A stretch of 64,000 bases of DNA, taken from NCBI GenBank assembly GCA_017935675.1, contig JAGBHE010000092.1, positions 1-64,000 of the forward strand, read 5' to 3'. Positions 1 to 7,821 of this stretch are shown here, in pieces. The notes beneath the pieces were generated by a model. The model did not search any database, was not told the origin of the DNA, and saw only the letters and a list, made by a program, of their open reading frames with translations. This stretch comes from Clostridia bacterium. GTDB lineage: Bacteria > Bacillota > Clostridia > UBA1381. The first letter of the stretch is position 1. Each line of letters opens with the position of its first letter. The translations under genes were made by a program, and so were the position numbers.

Positions 1-96
1 CAATTCGCTAAATAAAATTTATTCTTTTCATCGTATTTATAGGTAAAGTTTTTAAGAAAACACCAAATAACCGCAAAAAGTTTGTCATATTTATGC

Positions 97-125
97 TTGA
101 TTTTCTTTAACAAATGTTATATAAT
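97..125 (+). promoter_or_regulatory. Sigma-A-type promoter for purB-purA
   Basis: The -35 element TTGATT (97-102) and the -10 element TATAAT (120-125) are separated by exactly 17 bp. They lie about 195 bp upstream of purB, which leaves a long 5' leader. Bases 1-96 hold nothing I recognise. Confidence 0.75.
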
Positions 126-131
126 ATAATT

Positions 132-319
132 GTATGCCGTATATGTTCTCATTCTGCGAAACGACCGGGAACATATTAATTCAGTGCCGGAGTAAAATTC
201 CCCGCTGAATTCGGGCTGACGTCCCTGCCGTAAGTTTTTAATGACGGGGCGTCGTTCCTTATCAAACGGCAATTTTAATGACGACGTAAGCATGCCGTCA
301 GATATCGGGAGGATATGAT
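132..319 (+). other. Long structured 5' leader of purB, class unknown
   Basis: The leader of about 188 nt contains several inverted repeats: ATTCAG..CGG pairing with CCG-CTGAAT (about 177-210), GACG.CCC..CGT pairing with ACGGGGCGTC (about 218-254), and ACGGC/GCCGT further on (about 266-298). The last two stems carry similar AATGACG segments. I do not recognise the purine riboswitch core, the ykkC/PRPP consensus or any terminator U-tract. A regulatory leader is plausible because of its length, its pairing and its place before purine genes, but its identity is unknown. Confidence 0.35.
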
Positions 320-1750
320 ATGACAAATACATACGAAAGTCCGCTTAACACACGTTACGCCTCCGAAGAAATGCAGTATATTTTTTCTCCGGACAAAAAG
401 TTTTCAACCTGGCGCAGACTGTGGATTGCACTTGCGGAAAGCGAGCGTGAGCTTGGGCTTCCGATAACCGAGGAACAAATTAATGAAATGAAGCAGCATG
501 TTAATGATATTAATTATGACGCTGCAAAAAAACGGGAAAAGGAAGTCCGCCATGACGTTATGAGCCACGTTTACGCTTTCGGGCTTCAGTGTCCCTCCGC
601 AAAACCGATAATCCATCTCGGTGCAACAAGCTGTTATGTCGGAGACAATACAGATATAATAATCATGACAGAGGCACTTCAGCTTATTAAGAAAAAGCTG
701 GTGAACCTGATTAATGAGCTTTCCTGTTTTGCCGATAAATATAAAGCTCTGCCGACCCTCGCTTTTACACATTTTCAGCCTGCTCAGCCCACAACTGTCG
801 GCAAGCGCGCCACCTTGTGGATAATGGAGCTTCTTATGGATTTAGACGAGCTTGAGCATCGGCTTGACAACACAATGCTTCTCGGCTGTAAGGGAACAAC
901 GGGTACTCAGGCCAGCTTTCTTGAGCTTTTTGAAGGCGACTATGAAAAATGCAGAGAGCTTGACAGAAAAATAGCTGAAAAAATGGGCTTTAAAAAATGC
1001 TTCCCCGTAAGCGGTCAGACATATCCGAGGAAGCTTGATACACTTGTGCTTAACGTCCTTTCATCTATTGCTCAGAGCGCATATAAATTTTCAAATGATA
1101 TACGCCTTCTTCAGCATATGAAGCAAATTGAGGAACCCTTTGAAAAATCACAAATAGGCTCCTCCGCGATGGCATATAAAAGAAATCCCATGCGCTGTGA
1201 AAGAATCGGCTCACTTGCAAGGTATGTTATAATAGACGCCCTTAATCCGGCAATAACTGCATCTACCCAGTGGTTTGAGCGTACACTCGACGATTCGGCA
1301 AACAAGCGTATAAGCGTACCGGAAGCATTTTTAGCAGTTGACGCCATCTTGAATCTTTATATAAACGTGATTGACGGTCTGGTGGTTTATGATAAGGTCA
1401 TAAGAAAGCAGTTCATGGAGGAAATTCCGTTTATGGCAACCGAAAATATTATGATGGACGCCGTAAAAAAAGGCGGAGACAGACAGGAGCTTCATGAGCT
1501 TATCAGAAAATACTCAATGGAAGCAGGACAAAAAGTAAAGGCTGAAGGAAAGCCGAATAATCTCACCGAGCTTATTGCGGGAGATCCCGCCTTCGGATTA
1601 ACTGCCGATGAAATAAACTCTATAATGAAGCCGGAAAATTTTGTAGGCTGCGCTCCGCTTCAGACGGAGGACTTCCTTAAAGAAAATGTAAAGCCGATGC
1701 TTGATAAATACAGAAGTCTTTTGGGACTTTCGGTTGAAATAAACGTATAA
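320..1750 (+). CDS. purB: Adenylosuccinate lyase
   Basis: This is a fumarase/aspartase-superfamily lyase of 476 aa. It should cleave SAICAR to AICAR and adenylosuccinate to AMP, two steps of purine synthesis in the cytoplasm. The superfamily signature is clear at about residues 282-291 (SSAMAYKRNP). An upstream conserved HLGATS segment and THFQPAQPTT are also visible. The start ATG has a strong GGGAGG site 7 nt upstream. purA follows 43 bp downstream on the same strand, so the two AMP-branch genes probably share the promoter at 97-125. The length is normal for the Clostridia form of PurB. Assignment is firm. Confidence 0.95.
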   Translation: MTNTYESPLNTRYASEEMQYIFSPDKKFSTWRRLWIALAESERELGLPITEEQINEMKQHVNDINYDAAKKREKEVRHDVMSHVYAFGLQCPSAKPIIHLGATSCYVGDNTDIIIMTEALQLIKKKLVNLINELSCFADKYKALPTLAFTHFQPAQPTTVGKRATLWIMELLMDLDELEHRLDNTMLLGCKGTTGTQASFLELFEGDYEKCRELDRKIAEKMGFKKCFPVSGQTYPRKLDTLVLNVLSSIAQSAYKFSNDIRLLQHMKQIEEPFEKSQIGSSAMAYKRNPMRCERIGSLARYVIIDALNPAITASTQWFERTLDDSANKRISVPEAFLAVDAILNLYINVIDGLVVYDKVIRKQFMEEIPFMATENIMMDAVKKGGDRQELHELIRKYSMEAGQKVKAEGKPNNLTELIAGDPAFGLTADEINSIMKPENFVGCAPLQTEDFLKENVKPMLDKYRSLLGLSVEINV

Positions 1751-1793
1751 ACCGCAAAAATAAAGTGATTTTAACAGATAGGTTGTGATTTTA

Positions 1794-3068
1794 ATGGTAA
1801 AAGCAATAGTCGGAGCTAACTGGGGCGATGAAGGGAAAGGCAAAATAACGGATATGCTTGCAGAACAGTCCGATATAGTAATAAGATTTCAAGGCGGTGC
1901 AAATGCCGGGCACACAATTATAAACGACTACGGAAAATTTGCACTCCACCTTCTTCCCTCCGGCTCATTTAATAAAAATGTTATCAATATGATAGGCAAC
2001 GGTGTGGCTCTTGATATTCCGGAGCTGATAAAGGAAATTGAAGACGTTACAAGCCGCGGTGTACCCCGCCCGAACATTCTCATTTCCGAACGCGCTCAGG
2101 TGCTTATGCCGTACCATAAGCTTTTTGACCAATACGAGGAAGAGCGTCTTTCGGACCGTAAGTTCGGTTCAACAAAATCGGGAATTGCTCCGTTTTTTTC
2201 AGACAAGTTTGCAAAAATAGGCTTTCAGGTCTGGGAGCTTTTCGACAGAGAGTATCTTTCGGAAAAGCTGAAGGGCGTTATTGAAGTAAAAAATCTCATT
2301 TTAGAGCACGTATATCACAAGCCTTTGATTGATGCAGATGAGCTTCTTGAGACTCTTGTTTCCTACGGTGAAATGATTAAGCCGTATGTTGTGAACTCTG
2401 TAACCTTCATGCATGACGCTCTGAAAAGCAATAAAAACATTCTTCTTGAAGGACAGCTCGGTTCACTTAAGGACCCTGATTTCGGTATATATCCGTTTAC
2501 AACTTCATCTTCAACGGTCGCCGGCTACGGAGCTGTAGGCGCATGTATCCCGCCTTATGAAATAAAGGATATTATAACTGTTGTAAAGGCATACTCATCT
2601 GCTGTCGGTGCGGGCGCGTTTGTAAGTGAAATATTCGGCGCCGAAGCCGATGAGCTTCGGCGCCGCGGCGGAGACGGCGGAGAATACGGTGCAACCACCG
2701 GGCGTCCGAGGCGTATGGGATGGTTTGACTGCGTTGCAACAAGATACGGCTGCATGGTACAGGGCACAACGCAGGTTGCGTTTACGGTGCTTGATGTTCT
2801 CGGATACCTTGACAGAATACCTGTATGTGTCGGATACCAAATAGACGGTAAAGTAACAAAGGATTTTCCGACAACAAATCTTCTGAACAAGGCAAAGCCG
2901 GTGCTGAGAGTACTTCCCGGCTGGAAAAGCGATATCCGCGGCATAACGGAATATGATAAGCTCCCTGCAAACTGCAGAAAATATATTGAATTTGTAGAAA
3001 AAGAAATACAGGTTCCGATAAAAATCGTTTCCAACGGACCGGGAAGACATGAAATAATTTTCAGATAA
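1794..3068 (+). CDS. purA: Adenylosuccinate synthetase (divergent Clostridia-type)
   Basis: It catalyses GTP-dependent condensation of IMP with aspartate, the first step from IMP to AMP. The N-terminal GTP loop GDEGKGK is at residues 11-17, and GATTGRPRRMGW and the C-terminal SNGPGRHE segment are recognisable. I chose ATG 1794 rather than the in-frame GTG at 1785 because MVKAIVGANWGDEGKGK matches the usual family N-terminus. Several usually conserved stretches differ: the region of E. coli KVARRGLR reads KFAKIGFQ, and KAYTTRVG reads KAYSSAVG. Other landmarks and the purB linkage keep the assignment sound, though it looks like a distinct PurA subclass. A perfect terminator follows the gene. 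Confidence 0.9.
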   Translation: MVKAIVGANWGDEGKGKITDMLAEQSDIVIRFQGGANAGHTIINDYGKFALHLLPSGSFNKNVINMIGNGVALDIPELIKEIEDVTSRGVPRPNILISERAQVLMPYHKLFDQYEEERLSDRKFGSTKSGIAPFFSDKFAKIGFQVWELFDREYLSEKLKGVIEVKNLILEHVYHKPLIDADELLETLVSYGEMIKPYVVNSVTFMHDALKSNKNILLEGQLGSLKDPDFGIYPFTTSSSTVAGYGAVGACIPPYEIKDIITVVKAYSSAVGAGAFVSEIFGAEADELRRRGGDGGEYGATTGRPRRMGWFDCVATRYGCMVQGTTQVAFTVLDVLGYLDRIPVCVGYQIDGKVTKDFPTTNLLNKAKPVLRVLPGWKSDIRGITEYDKLPANCRKYIEFVEKEIQVPIKIVSNGPGRHEIIFR

Positions 3069-3074
3069 TATATA

Positions 3075-3107
3075 TTAGGCTGCCGAATTCAGCGGCAGCC
3101 TAATTTT
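3075..3107 (+). terminator. Rho-independent terminator after purA
   Basis: A perfect 11-bp stem (TTAGGCTGCCG, 3075-3085, with its complement at 3093-3103) has a 7-nt loop and is followed by TTTT. Confidence 0.85.
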
Positions 3108-3191
3108 CATTTAAAAGGAATATTTTTGTTCTGTTTTTATTAATATATTAATAGGTCATTTTAAATAAAAACAAAAGGAGTTTTTTTTATA

Positions 3192-3725
3192 ATGCTTGAA
3201 ATATTATTAATCGGTATAGCGCTCAGCATGGACGCTTTTGCGGTAACCTTGTCCTCATCAATGGTATACCCAAACATGACATTACGCCAGAAGCTGTCCC
3301 TTCCCATTGCTTTCGGACTTTTTCAGGGTGTAATGCCGACTCTCGGATATTATCTCGGAAGCCTGTTTTCATCCTTTATAGAAGCATATTCCGGCATCAT
3401 TTCATGTGTTATTCTCGCAATTATCGGCATTAATATGATTAAAGAGGGAATTTCTCCGGATGAGCAGACGGAAAAAGTCTTTTCTCTGAAAATATTGCTG
3501 CTGCAAGCTGTTGCAACAAGCATTGACGCATTTGCAGTAGGCGTCAGCTTCGCCGCAATGGGTGCTCATATCCTGTCAAGTGCCGCAATTATTGCAGCTT
3601 CCACCTTTATTCTTACCATGTTTGCCTTGAAGATAGGAAACTTCGCCGGAAAAAAGCTTGGTGATAAAAGTGTAATAATCGGCGGAATTATACTTATTAT
3701 AATCGGAATCAAGGCTCTTTTATAA
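3192..3725 (+). CDS. mntP: MntP-family manganese efflux pump
   Basis: A 177-aa hydrophobic protein with about six membrane segments and the two-fold MntP repeat. The acidic motif SMDAFAV (Asp14) in the first half is echoed by SIDAFAVG (Asp112) in the second; these Asp residues are the family's transport-critical positions. It should export Mn2+ across the cytoplasmic membrane. The start has an AAAGGAG site, but the 85-bp upstream gap is too short for a yybP-ykoY manganese riboswitch and I see none. It lies alone between the purA terminator and the folT promoter. Confidence 0.88.
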   Translation: MLEILLIGIALSMDAFAVTLSSSMVYPNMTLRQKLSLPIAFGLFQGVMPTLGYYLGSLFSSFIEAYSGIISCVILAIIGINMIKEGISPDEQTEKVFSLKILLLQAVATSIDAFAVGVSFAAMGAHILSSAAIIAASTFILTMFALKIGNFAGKKLGDKSVIIGGIILIIIGIKALL

Positions 3726-3777
3726 GTAATTAAGAAATTTTGCCGAGAATTTCCGCTTATTTTATATATTATTGATA

Positions 3778-3806
3778 TTGACTGACGAAATAAAAAGTGG
3801 TAATAT
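3778..3806 (+). promoter_or_regulatory. Promoter for the folT riboswitch transcript
   Basis: TTGACT (3778-3783) and TAATAT (3801-3806) are separated by 17 bp. The element lies 30 bp before the riboswitch. A small hairpin (TGTGTCT/AGACACA, about 3812-3830) follows near the expected transcript start. Confidence 0.7.
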
Positions 3807-3835
3807 ATACATGTGTCTGAAATAGACACAAACTC

Positions 3836-3937
3836 AAAGCAGAGCAGATATTATGCGTTAAGTGTCAGAAAATGGGAGTAGAGTTTCTGAACGAAAAGCC
3901 GACGCGGCTTGCGGTATAATATTTCATCCGCTGTTTT
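3836..3937 (+). ncRNA. Tetrahydrofolate (THF/folT) riboswitch aptamer
   Basis: The segment carries the hallmark run GCGTTAAGTGT (about 3855-3865), AATGGGA, an ACGAAAAGC..GCGGCTTGCGGT arm and the closing CATCCGCTG. This matches my memory of the folT-associated THF riboswitch. A closing P1 stem of 7 bp pairs AAAGCAG (3836-3842) with CTGTTTT (3931-3937). It lies directly upstream of a folate-type ECF S-component, the expected regulated gene. Confidence 0.85.
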
Positions 3938-3961
3938 AAAAATTTTTTACTTTTTATTACA

Positions 3962-3993
3962 GCCCCCTGCTTATCATGAAAGGGGATTTTTTT
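3962..3993 (+). promoter_or_regulatory. Expression-platform hairpin hiding the folT ribosome site
   Basis: CCCC (within 3963-3967) can pair with GGGG (3982-3985), which is the folT Shine-Dalgarno sequence, and a seven-T run follows. The same stem could block translation or end transcription. A ligand-bound aptamer upstream would be expected to favour it. Confidence 0.55.
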
Positions 3994-4743
3994 ATGCAAA
4001 GAAATCAAATTTACAAGCTTGTACTGACCGCGCTTTTTATAGCCGCCGGTCTTGTACTGTCAACCTTCAGCCAGATGATTTATTTCAGCGGCGGTGCGGG
4101 AATGAGGATAGGATTTTCCTCATACATATCCGTTCTTCCCGCCTTTCTTTTCGGGCCGGTATACGGCGGCGTGTCAATGGGTATTATGGATGTTCTTGCA
4201 TTTGTAATAAAACCTGACGGCGCATATCTTTTTCCGCTCACGCTAACAGCAATTCTCGGCGGTGTAATCCGCGGTTATATGTGGAAGTATCTGAAAGACA
4301 AAACCCTTGCTTTCCGGCCGTGTATTTTAATATTTATAATTATTTTTCTGTTCGGAGCGGCAAATTTTCTGCTGTCCGGAACAGCTACTGCCTACGGCCG
4401 GTATATTGCCGGCTTCGGTAAAAAAACCGCTTTTCTTACCATACTCCCAATGGCATTCAGCCTTACTTCCGCGCTTCTTTTATTAATTAACAGAGCTGCC
4501 GGAGAAACAAAGCTTTACTCAGAAAAATACATAAACGTTCTCGCCGTGCTAATGACGTCAAACATCATCGTAACAACGCTGAACACCATACTGCTTATGG
4601 AACTGATTCCAAGCCTTTCCGAGCTTGCCTTTATATATTTTTATCTTCCGAGGCTTGCCGAGGAAATAGCCAATACATCAATTCAAAGCTATGTTGTAAG
4701 CTATCTTGTAAAGCTTTCCGGGCAGCTTCACAAACTTAACTGA
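3994..4743 (+). CDS. folT: Folate ECF transporter S-component (FolT-like)
   Basis: A 249-aa membrane protein and the substrate-binding S-component of an energy-coupling-factor importer. It should bind folates and dock to a shared EcfAAT module, which is not in this window. The N-terminal half shows the typical S-component pattern: helix, GGAGMRIGFSSYISVLPAFLFGP loop, then further helices. The C-terminal half has extra hydrophobic segments, so it is longer than the FolT proteins of about 170-180 aa. ATG 3994 is preferred over ATG 3976 because the GAAAGGGG ribosome site lies between them. The THF riboswitch supports folate as substrate; the sequence alone would only give S-component. Confidence 0.8.
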   Translation: MQRNQIYKLVLTALFIAAGLVLSTFSQMIYFSGGAGMRIGFSSYISVLPAFLFGPVYGGVSMGIMDVLAFVIKPDGAYLFPLTLTAILGGVIRGYMWKYLKDKTLAFRPCILIFIIIFLFGAANFLLSGTATAYGRYIAGFGKKTAFLTILPMAFSLTSALLLLINRAAGETKLYSEKYINVLAVLMTSNIIVTTLNTILLMELIPSLSELAFIYFYLPRLAEEIANTSIQSYVVSYLVKLSGQLHKLN

Positions 4744-4802
4744 ATTTTACGGATATTTATAACAGAATTTTTGTATATTTTTCATTTATCTTGCCGCGGC
4801 TA

Positions 4803-4831
4803 TTGACATATATCAATCCTTGTGATATACT
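4803..4831 (+). promoter_or_regulatory. Promoter for scfA-scfB
   Basis: A consensus TTGACA (4803-4808) is 17 bp from TATACT (4826-4831), 48 bp before the scfA start. Confidence 0.78.
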
Positions 4832-4878
4832 AAATGCATAGGCTTTTTGCCACAATTTCAGAGATGGGAGAAATAACA

Positions 4879-5025
4879 ATGAAAAGAATCAAGACAATTG
4901 AAACACGCAATCTTTGCAAGAGCGCTCAGAAGGGCGGCTGCGGCGAATGTCAGACCTCCTGCCAGTCAGCCTGCAAAACATCATGCGGTGCTATAAACCA
5001 GCAGTGTGAAAACGAGAATAAATAA
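4879..5025 (+). CDS. scfA: SCIFF ranthipeptide precursor
   Basis: A 48-aa peptide of the SCIFF family (six cysteines in forty-five residues), the conserved Clostridia precursor modified by the next gene. The core GECQTSCQSACKTSC matches the family almost residue for residue. A seventh Cys is present near the N-terminus (position 12, in NLCKS), more than the family name implies. I start it at ATG 4879, not at an upstream in-frame ATG, because MKRIKTIETRN fits the conserved leader and a GGGAG site precedes it. The maturase should form Cys sulfur-to-carbon thioether links. Physiological role is unknown. Confidence 0.92.
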   Translation: MKRIKTIETRNLCKSAQKGGCGECQTSCQSACKTSCGAINQQCENENK

Positions 5026-5037
5026 CAAGAAAGCTGT

Positions 5038-5071
5038 AAAAATGCCACCGTATAAAATGGCGGCATTTTTT
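5038..5071 (+). terminator. Partial terminator/attenuator between scfA and scfB
   Basis: AAATGCC (from 5040) pairs with GGCATTT (from 5062), extended by an inner CC/GG, and a T6 run follows. It should give more scfA than scfB transcript, as suits a substrate/enzyme pair. Confidence 0.7.
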
Positions 5072-5090
5072 GTTGCGATAAGGAGAAATT

Positions 5091-6473
5091 ATGGTTCATC
5101 AATATAAATTAAACGGATATAATATAGTTATTGACGGCTGCAGCGGCTCAATACATGTTGTAGACGATGCTGCATATGATATGATTGCCATGTACGAAAA
5201 TACGGAAAGACAGCAAATCATTGATAAAATCACCTCCGACTACGGTATAAGCCGTGATGAAGCTTCGGAATGCCTTGACGATATCGACAGCCTTAAAGCT
5301 GACGGAAAGCTGTTTTACGAAAACGATTACAGCAATCTTCCGCCGCGGCTGAAAACAGAAGGCGGAGTTATAAAAGCGCTGTGCCTTCATGTGGCGCACA
5401 CATGTAATCTGAACTGCTCCTACTGCTTTGCAAGCCAGGGGAAATATCAGGGCGACAGGGCTCTTATGAGCTTTGAAACCGGCAAGGCCGCCCTTGATTT
5501 TCTTATAAAAAGCTCCGGGGAGCGCAGAAATCTTGAGGTTGATTTTTTCGGCGGTGAGCCGCTTATGAATTTTGAGGTTGTAAAACAGCTGGTTAAATAC
5601 GCCAGACGCATAGAAAAACAGGCAGGCAAAAATTTCAGATTTACGCTTACTACAAACGGCATTCTTATAGATGATGAAGTAATTGATTTCTGCAACCGTG
5701 AAATGAGCAATGTAGTACTGAGCCTTGACGGCCGCAAAGAGGTGCATGACAGATTCCGTGTAAGCTATGACGGGAGGGGCAGCTATGACCTTGTTGTTCC
5801 GAAATTCAAGCGCCTTGTTGAAAAACGCGGTGGGAAAAACTATTACATAAGAGGCACCTACACACATGCCAATACTGATTTTACAAACGATATTTTCCAT
5901 ATGGCAGACCTCGGCTTTACCGAGCTTAGCATGGAGCCTGTTGTATGTCCGCCGGGAGATCCGTATGCTTTGACAGCCGATGACCTTCCGACGCTGTTTT
6001 CCCAGTATGAAATTCTTGCAAAGGAAATGATAAAAAGAAAAAAGTCAGGAAACGGTTTTACATTTTACCATTATATGATAGACCTGAAAAACGGTCCGTG
6101 CATATATAAAAGAATTTCCGGCTGCGGCTCGGGAACTGAGTACATGGCTGTCACTCCATGGGGAGATTTATATCCGTGCCATCAGTTTGTGGGAGATGAA
6201 AAATATAAGCTTGGAGATATATTTAACGGAATTACAAATTCCGGACTTCAGGACGAATTCAGGAGCTGCGGCATAAATTCAAGACCGGAATGCAAGGACT
6301 GCTGGGCAAAGCTGTTCTGCTCCGGAGGCTGCGCCGCAAATTCATATCATGCCACAGGAAGCATATCCGGAATATACGAATATGGCTGTGAGCTGTTTAA
6401 AAAAAGAATGGAATGTGCCATCATGATGCAAATAGCTTACGAGGACTCGGACTATGAAAACACCGATATATGA
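5091..6473 (+). CDS. scfB: SCIFF radical SAM maturase (thioether bond-forming)
   Basis: A 460-aa radical SAM enzyme with a SPASM-type C-terminus. The N-terminal ~90 residues resemble a peptide-recognition (RRE/PqqD-like) domain. The [4Fe-4S]-SAM motif CNLNCSYC places cysteines at 105, 109 and 112. The C-terminal region has many Cys residues (CGSG.., CHQ, CKDCWAKLFCSGGC) expected to bind two auxiliary clusters. It should install thioether crosslinks in the ScfA peptide. It begins 65 bp after scfA, beyond the attenuator hairpin, and its end overlaps the next gene by 20 nt, so translation is probably coupled. Confidence 0.93.
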   Translation: MVHQYKLNGYNIVIDGCSGSIHVVDDAAYDMIAMYENTERQQIIDKITSDYGISRDEASECLDDIDSLKADGKLFYENDYSNLPPRLKTEGGVIKALCLHVAHTCNLNCSYCFASQGKYQGDRALMSFETGKAALDFLIKSSGERRNLEVDFFGGEPLMNFEVVKQLVKYARRIEKQAGKNFRFTLTTNGILIDDEVIDFCNREMSNVVLSLDGRKEVHDRFRVSYDGRGSYDLVVPKFKRLVEKRGGKNYYIRGTYTHANTDFTNDIFHMADLGFTELSMEPVVCPPGDPYALTADDLPTLFSQYEILAKEMIKRKKSGNGFTFYHYMIDLKNGPCIYKRISGCGSGTEYMAVTPWGDLYPCHQFVGDEKYKLGDIFNGITNSGLQDEFRSCGINSRPECKDCWAKLFCSGGCAANSYHATGSISGIYEYGCELFKKRMECAIMMQIAYEDSDYENTDI

Positions 6474-7761
6474 TTTTGTGAAAAAATATGCGGAAGGCAA
6501 CACGCTGCGGGCTCATATGCCCGGTCATAAAGGACATGAAAGGCTGGGCTGCGAAAAATGCGATATAACCGAAATAGCAGGTGCCGATTCCCTTTATGAC
6601 GCCGACGGCATCATTCTTGAAAGCGAAAAAAACACTTCCTCCCTTTTCGGGAGCGGCGCTTCGTTTTTTTCTACGGAAGGCTCCTCACAATGTATTAAAG
6701 CAATGGTTTTTGCAGCAGTCTGCGGCAAAAGCCATCCGCATATACTTGCTGCCCGCAATGCGCATAAAGCATTTATAAGCGCAGCTGCTCTGACCGATGC
6801 AAAAGTTACTTGGCTTCCCTGCTCCGGTACAGCAAGCCACTGCGGCGGAACTGTCACTTCCGAGGAGGTTGAAAAGCATATTACAGCTTCAGACATACCG
6901 ATTGATGCCGTTTACATAACATCACCTGATTATCTCGGAGAAATAAGCGATATAAAAGGCATTTCCGCAGTAACAAGAAAATATGATATACCGCTGCTTA
7001 CAGATAACGCGCACGGTGCTTATCTGAATTTTTTCGGAATGCATCCGATAACACTCGGCGCTGATATGTGCTGCGATTCCGCACACAAAACACTTCCGGC
7101 ACTTACCGGCGGAGCATATCTGCACCTTTCCCGCGATGCGGCTGAAAAATATTATTTGTATGCCAAAAACGGTCTTTCACTGTTCGGCTCTACAAGCCCG
7201 TCATACCTTACGCTTGCTTCACTTGACCTATGCAATAAATATCTTCAGGAAGGGCACAGGGATGCAAAACAGCTTGCAGAAAAAATATCCGGGATAAAAT
7301 CAGAGCTTAAAAAATACGGTTTCTCAATAATCGGCGAAGAGCCGTATAAAATTTCAATAGCTTGTAACGGCAGGGCGGCAGCAGAACATCTGCGGGAATT
7401 TGATATCGAATGCGAATTCGCAGACAGCTCCGTTCTTGTTTTAATGCTTACACCCGACAACTCCGAAAGCGATATTTTAAAAATAAAAAAAGCCTTTGAA
7501 GCATTGCAGCCCAAAGACTTCCCACCCGTTCCGGTTCCTGCTCCCCCCATAGGGACGCAGGCAATGACAATACGCGAAGCCATTTTTTCAAAGCACGAAA
7601 GAATCAAGCCGGAAAAAGCCGCCGGAAGAATTTGCGCCTCCGCCGCAATATCCTGTCCCCCGGCAGTGCCTCTTGCCATGTGCGGAGAAATAATCACAGA
7701 GCAAGCCTGTGAAGCTTTAAAACGCTATGGAATAAAGTATATTGACGTTGTAAAAAAATAA
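6454..7761 (+). CDS. PLP-dependent Orn/Lys/Arg decarboxylase-family protein (short type)
   Basis: A 435-aa fold-type I PLP enzyme of the bacterial basic amino-acid decarboxylase family. It starts with the typical MPGHKG segment and has the GADSLYDADGII region. The PLP lysine is K212 in DSAHKTLPALTGGAYL. It is the short form, like Bacillus YaaO/SpeA, without the wing domain of inducible E. coli enzymes. The likely reaction is decarboxylation of arginine, lysine or ornithine to a polyamine precursor; sequence reading cannot say which. It overlaps scfB by 20 nt. Whether it has any link to ranthipeptide maturation is unknown; simple co-transcription is enough to explain the arrangement. Confidence 0.82.
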   Translation: MKTPIYDFVKKYAEGNTLRAHMPGHKGHERLGCEKCDITEIAGADSLYDADGIILESEKNTSSLFGSGASFFSTEGSSQCIKAMVFAAVCGKSHPHILAARNAHKAFISAAALTDAKVTWLPCSGTASHCGGTVTSEEVEKHITASDIPIDAVYITSPDYLGEISDIKGISAVTRKYDIPLLTDNAHGAYLNFFGMHPITLGADMCCDSAHKTLPALTGGAYLHLSRDAAEKYYLYAKNGLSLFGSTSPSYLTLASLDLCNKYLQEGHRDAKQLAEKISGIKSELKKYGFSIIGEEPYKISIACNGRAAAEHLREFDIECEFADSSVLVLMLTPDNSESDILKIKKAFEALQPKDFPPVPVPAPPIGTQAMTIREAIFSKHERIKPEKAAGRICASAAISCPPAVPLAMCGEIITEQACEALKRYGIKYIDVVKK

Positions 7762-7821
7762 TTCCATCCAGCGTGCAGAATACATAAACGCAAAAAAAAA
7801 TTAAAAATCTGATGTCCGATT

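Noticed and set aside
2555..3034. Long antisense ORFs within purA and similar overlaps elsewhere
   Set aside because: Shadow frames of well-supported genes with no ribosome sites or recognisable domains.
3108..3191. yybP-ykoY manganese riboswitch before mntP
   Set aside because: The gap is too short and lacks the conserved loops.
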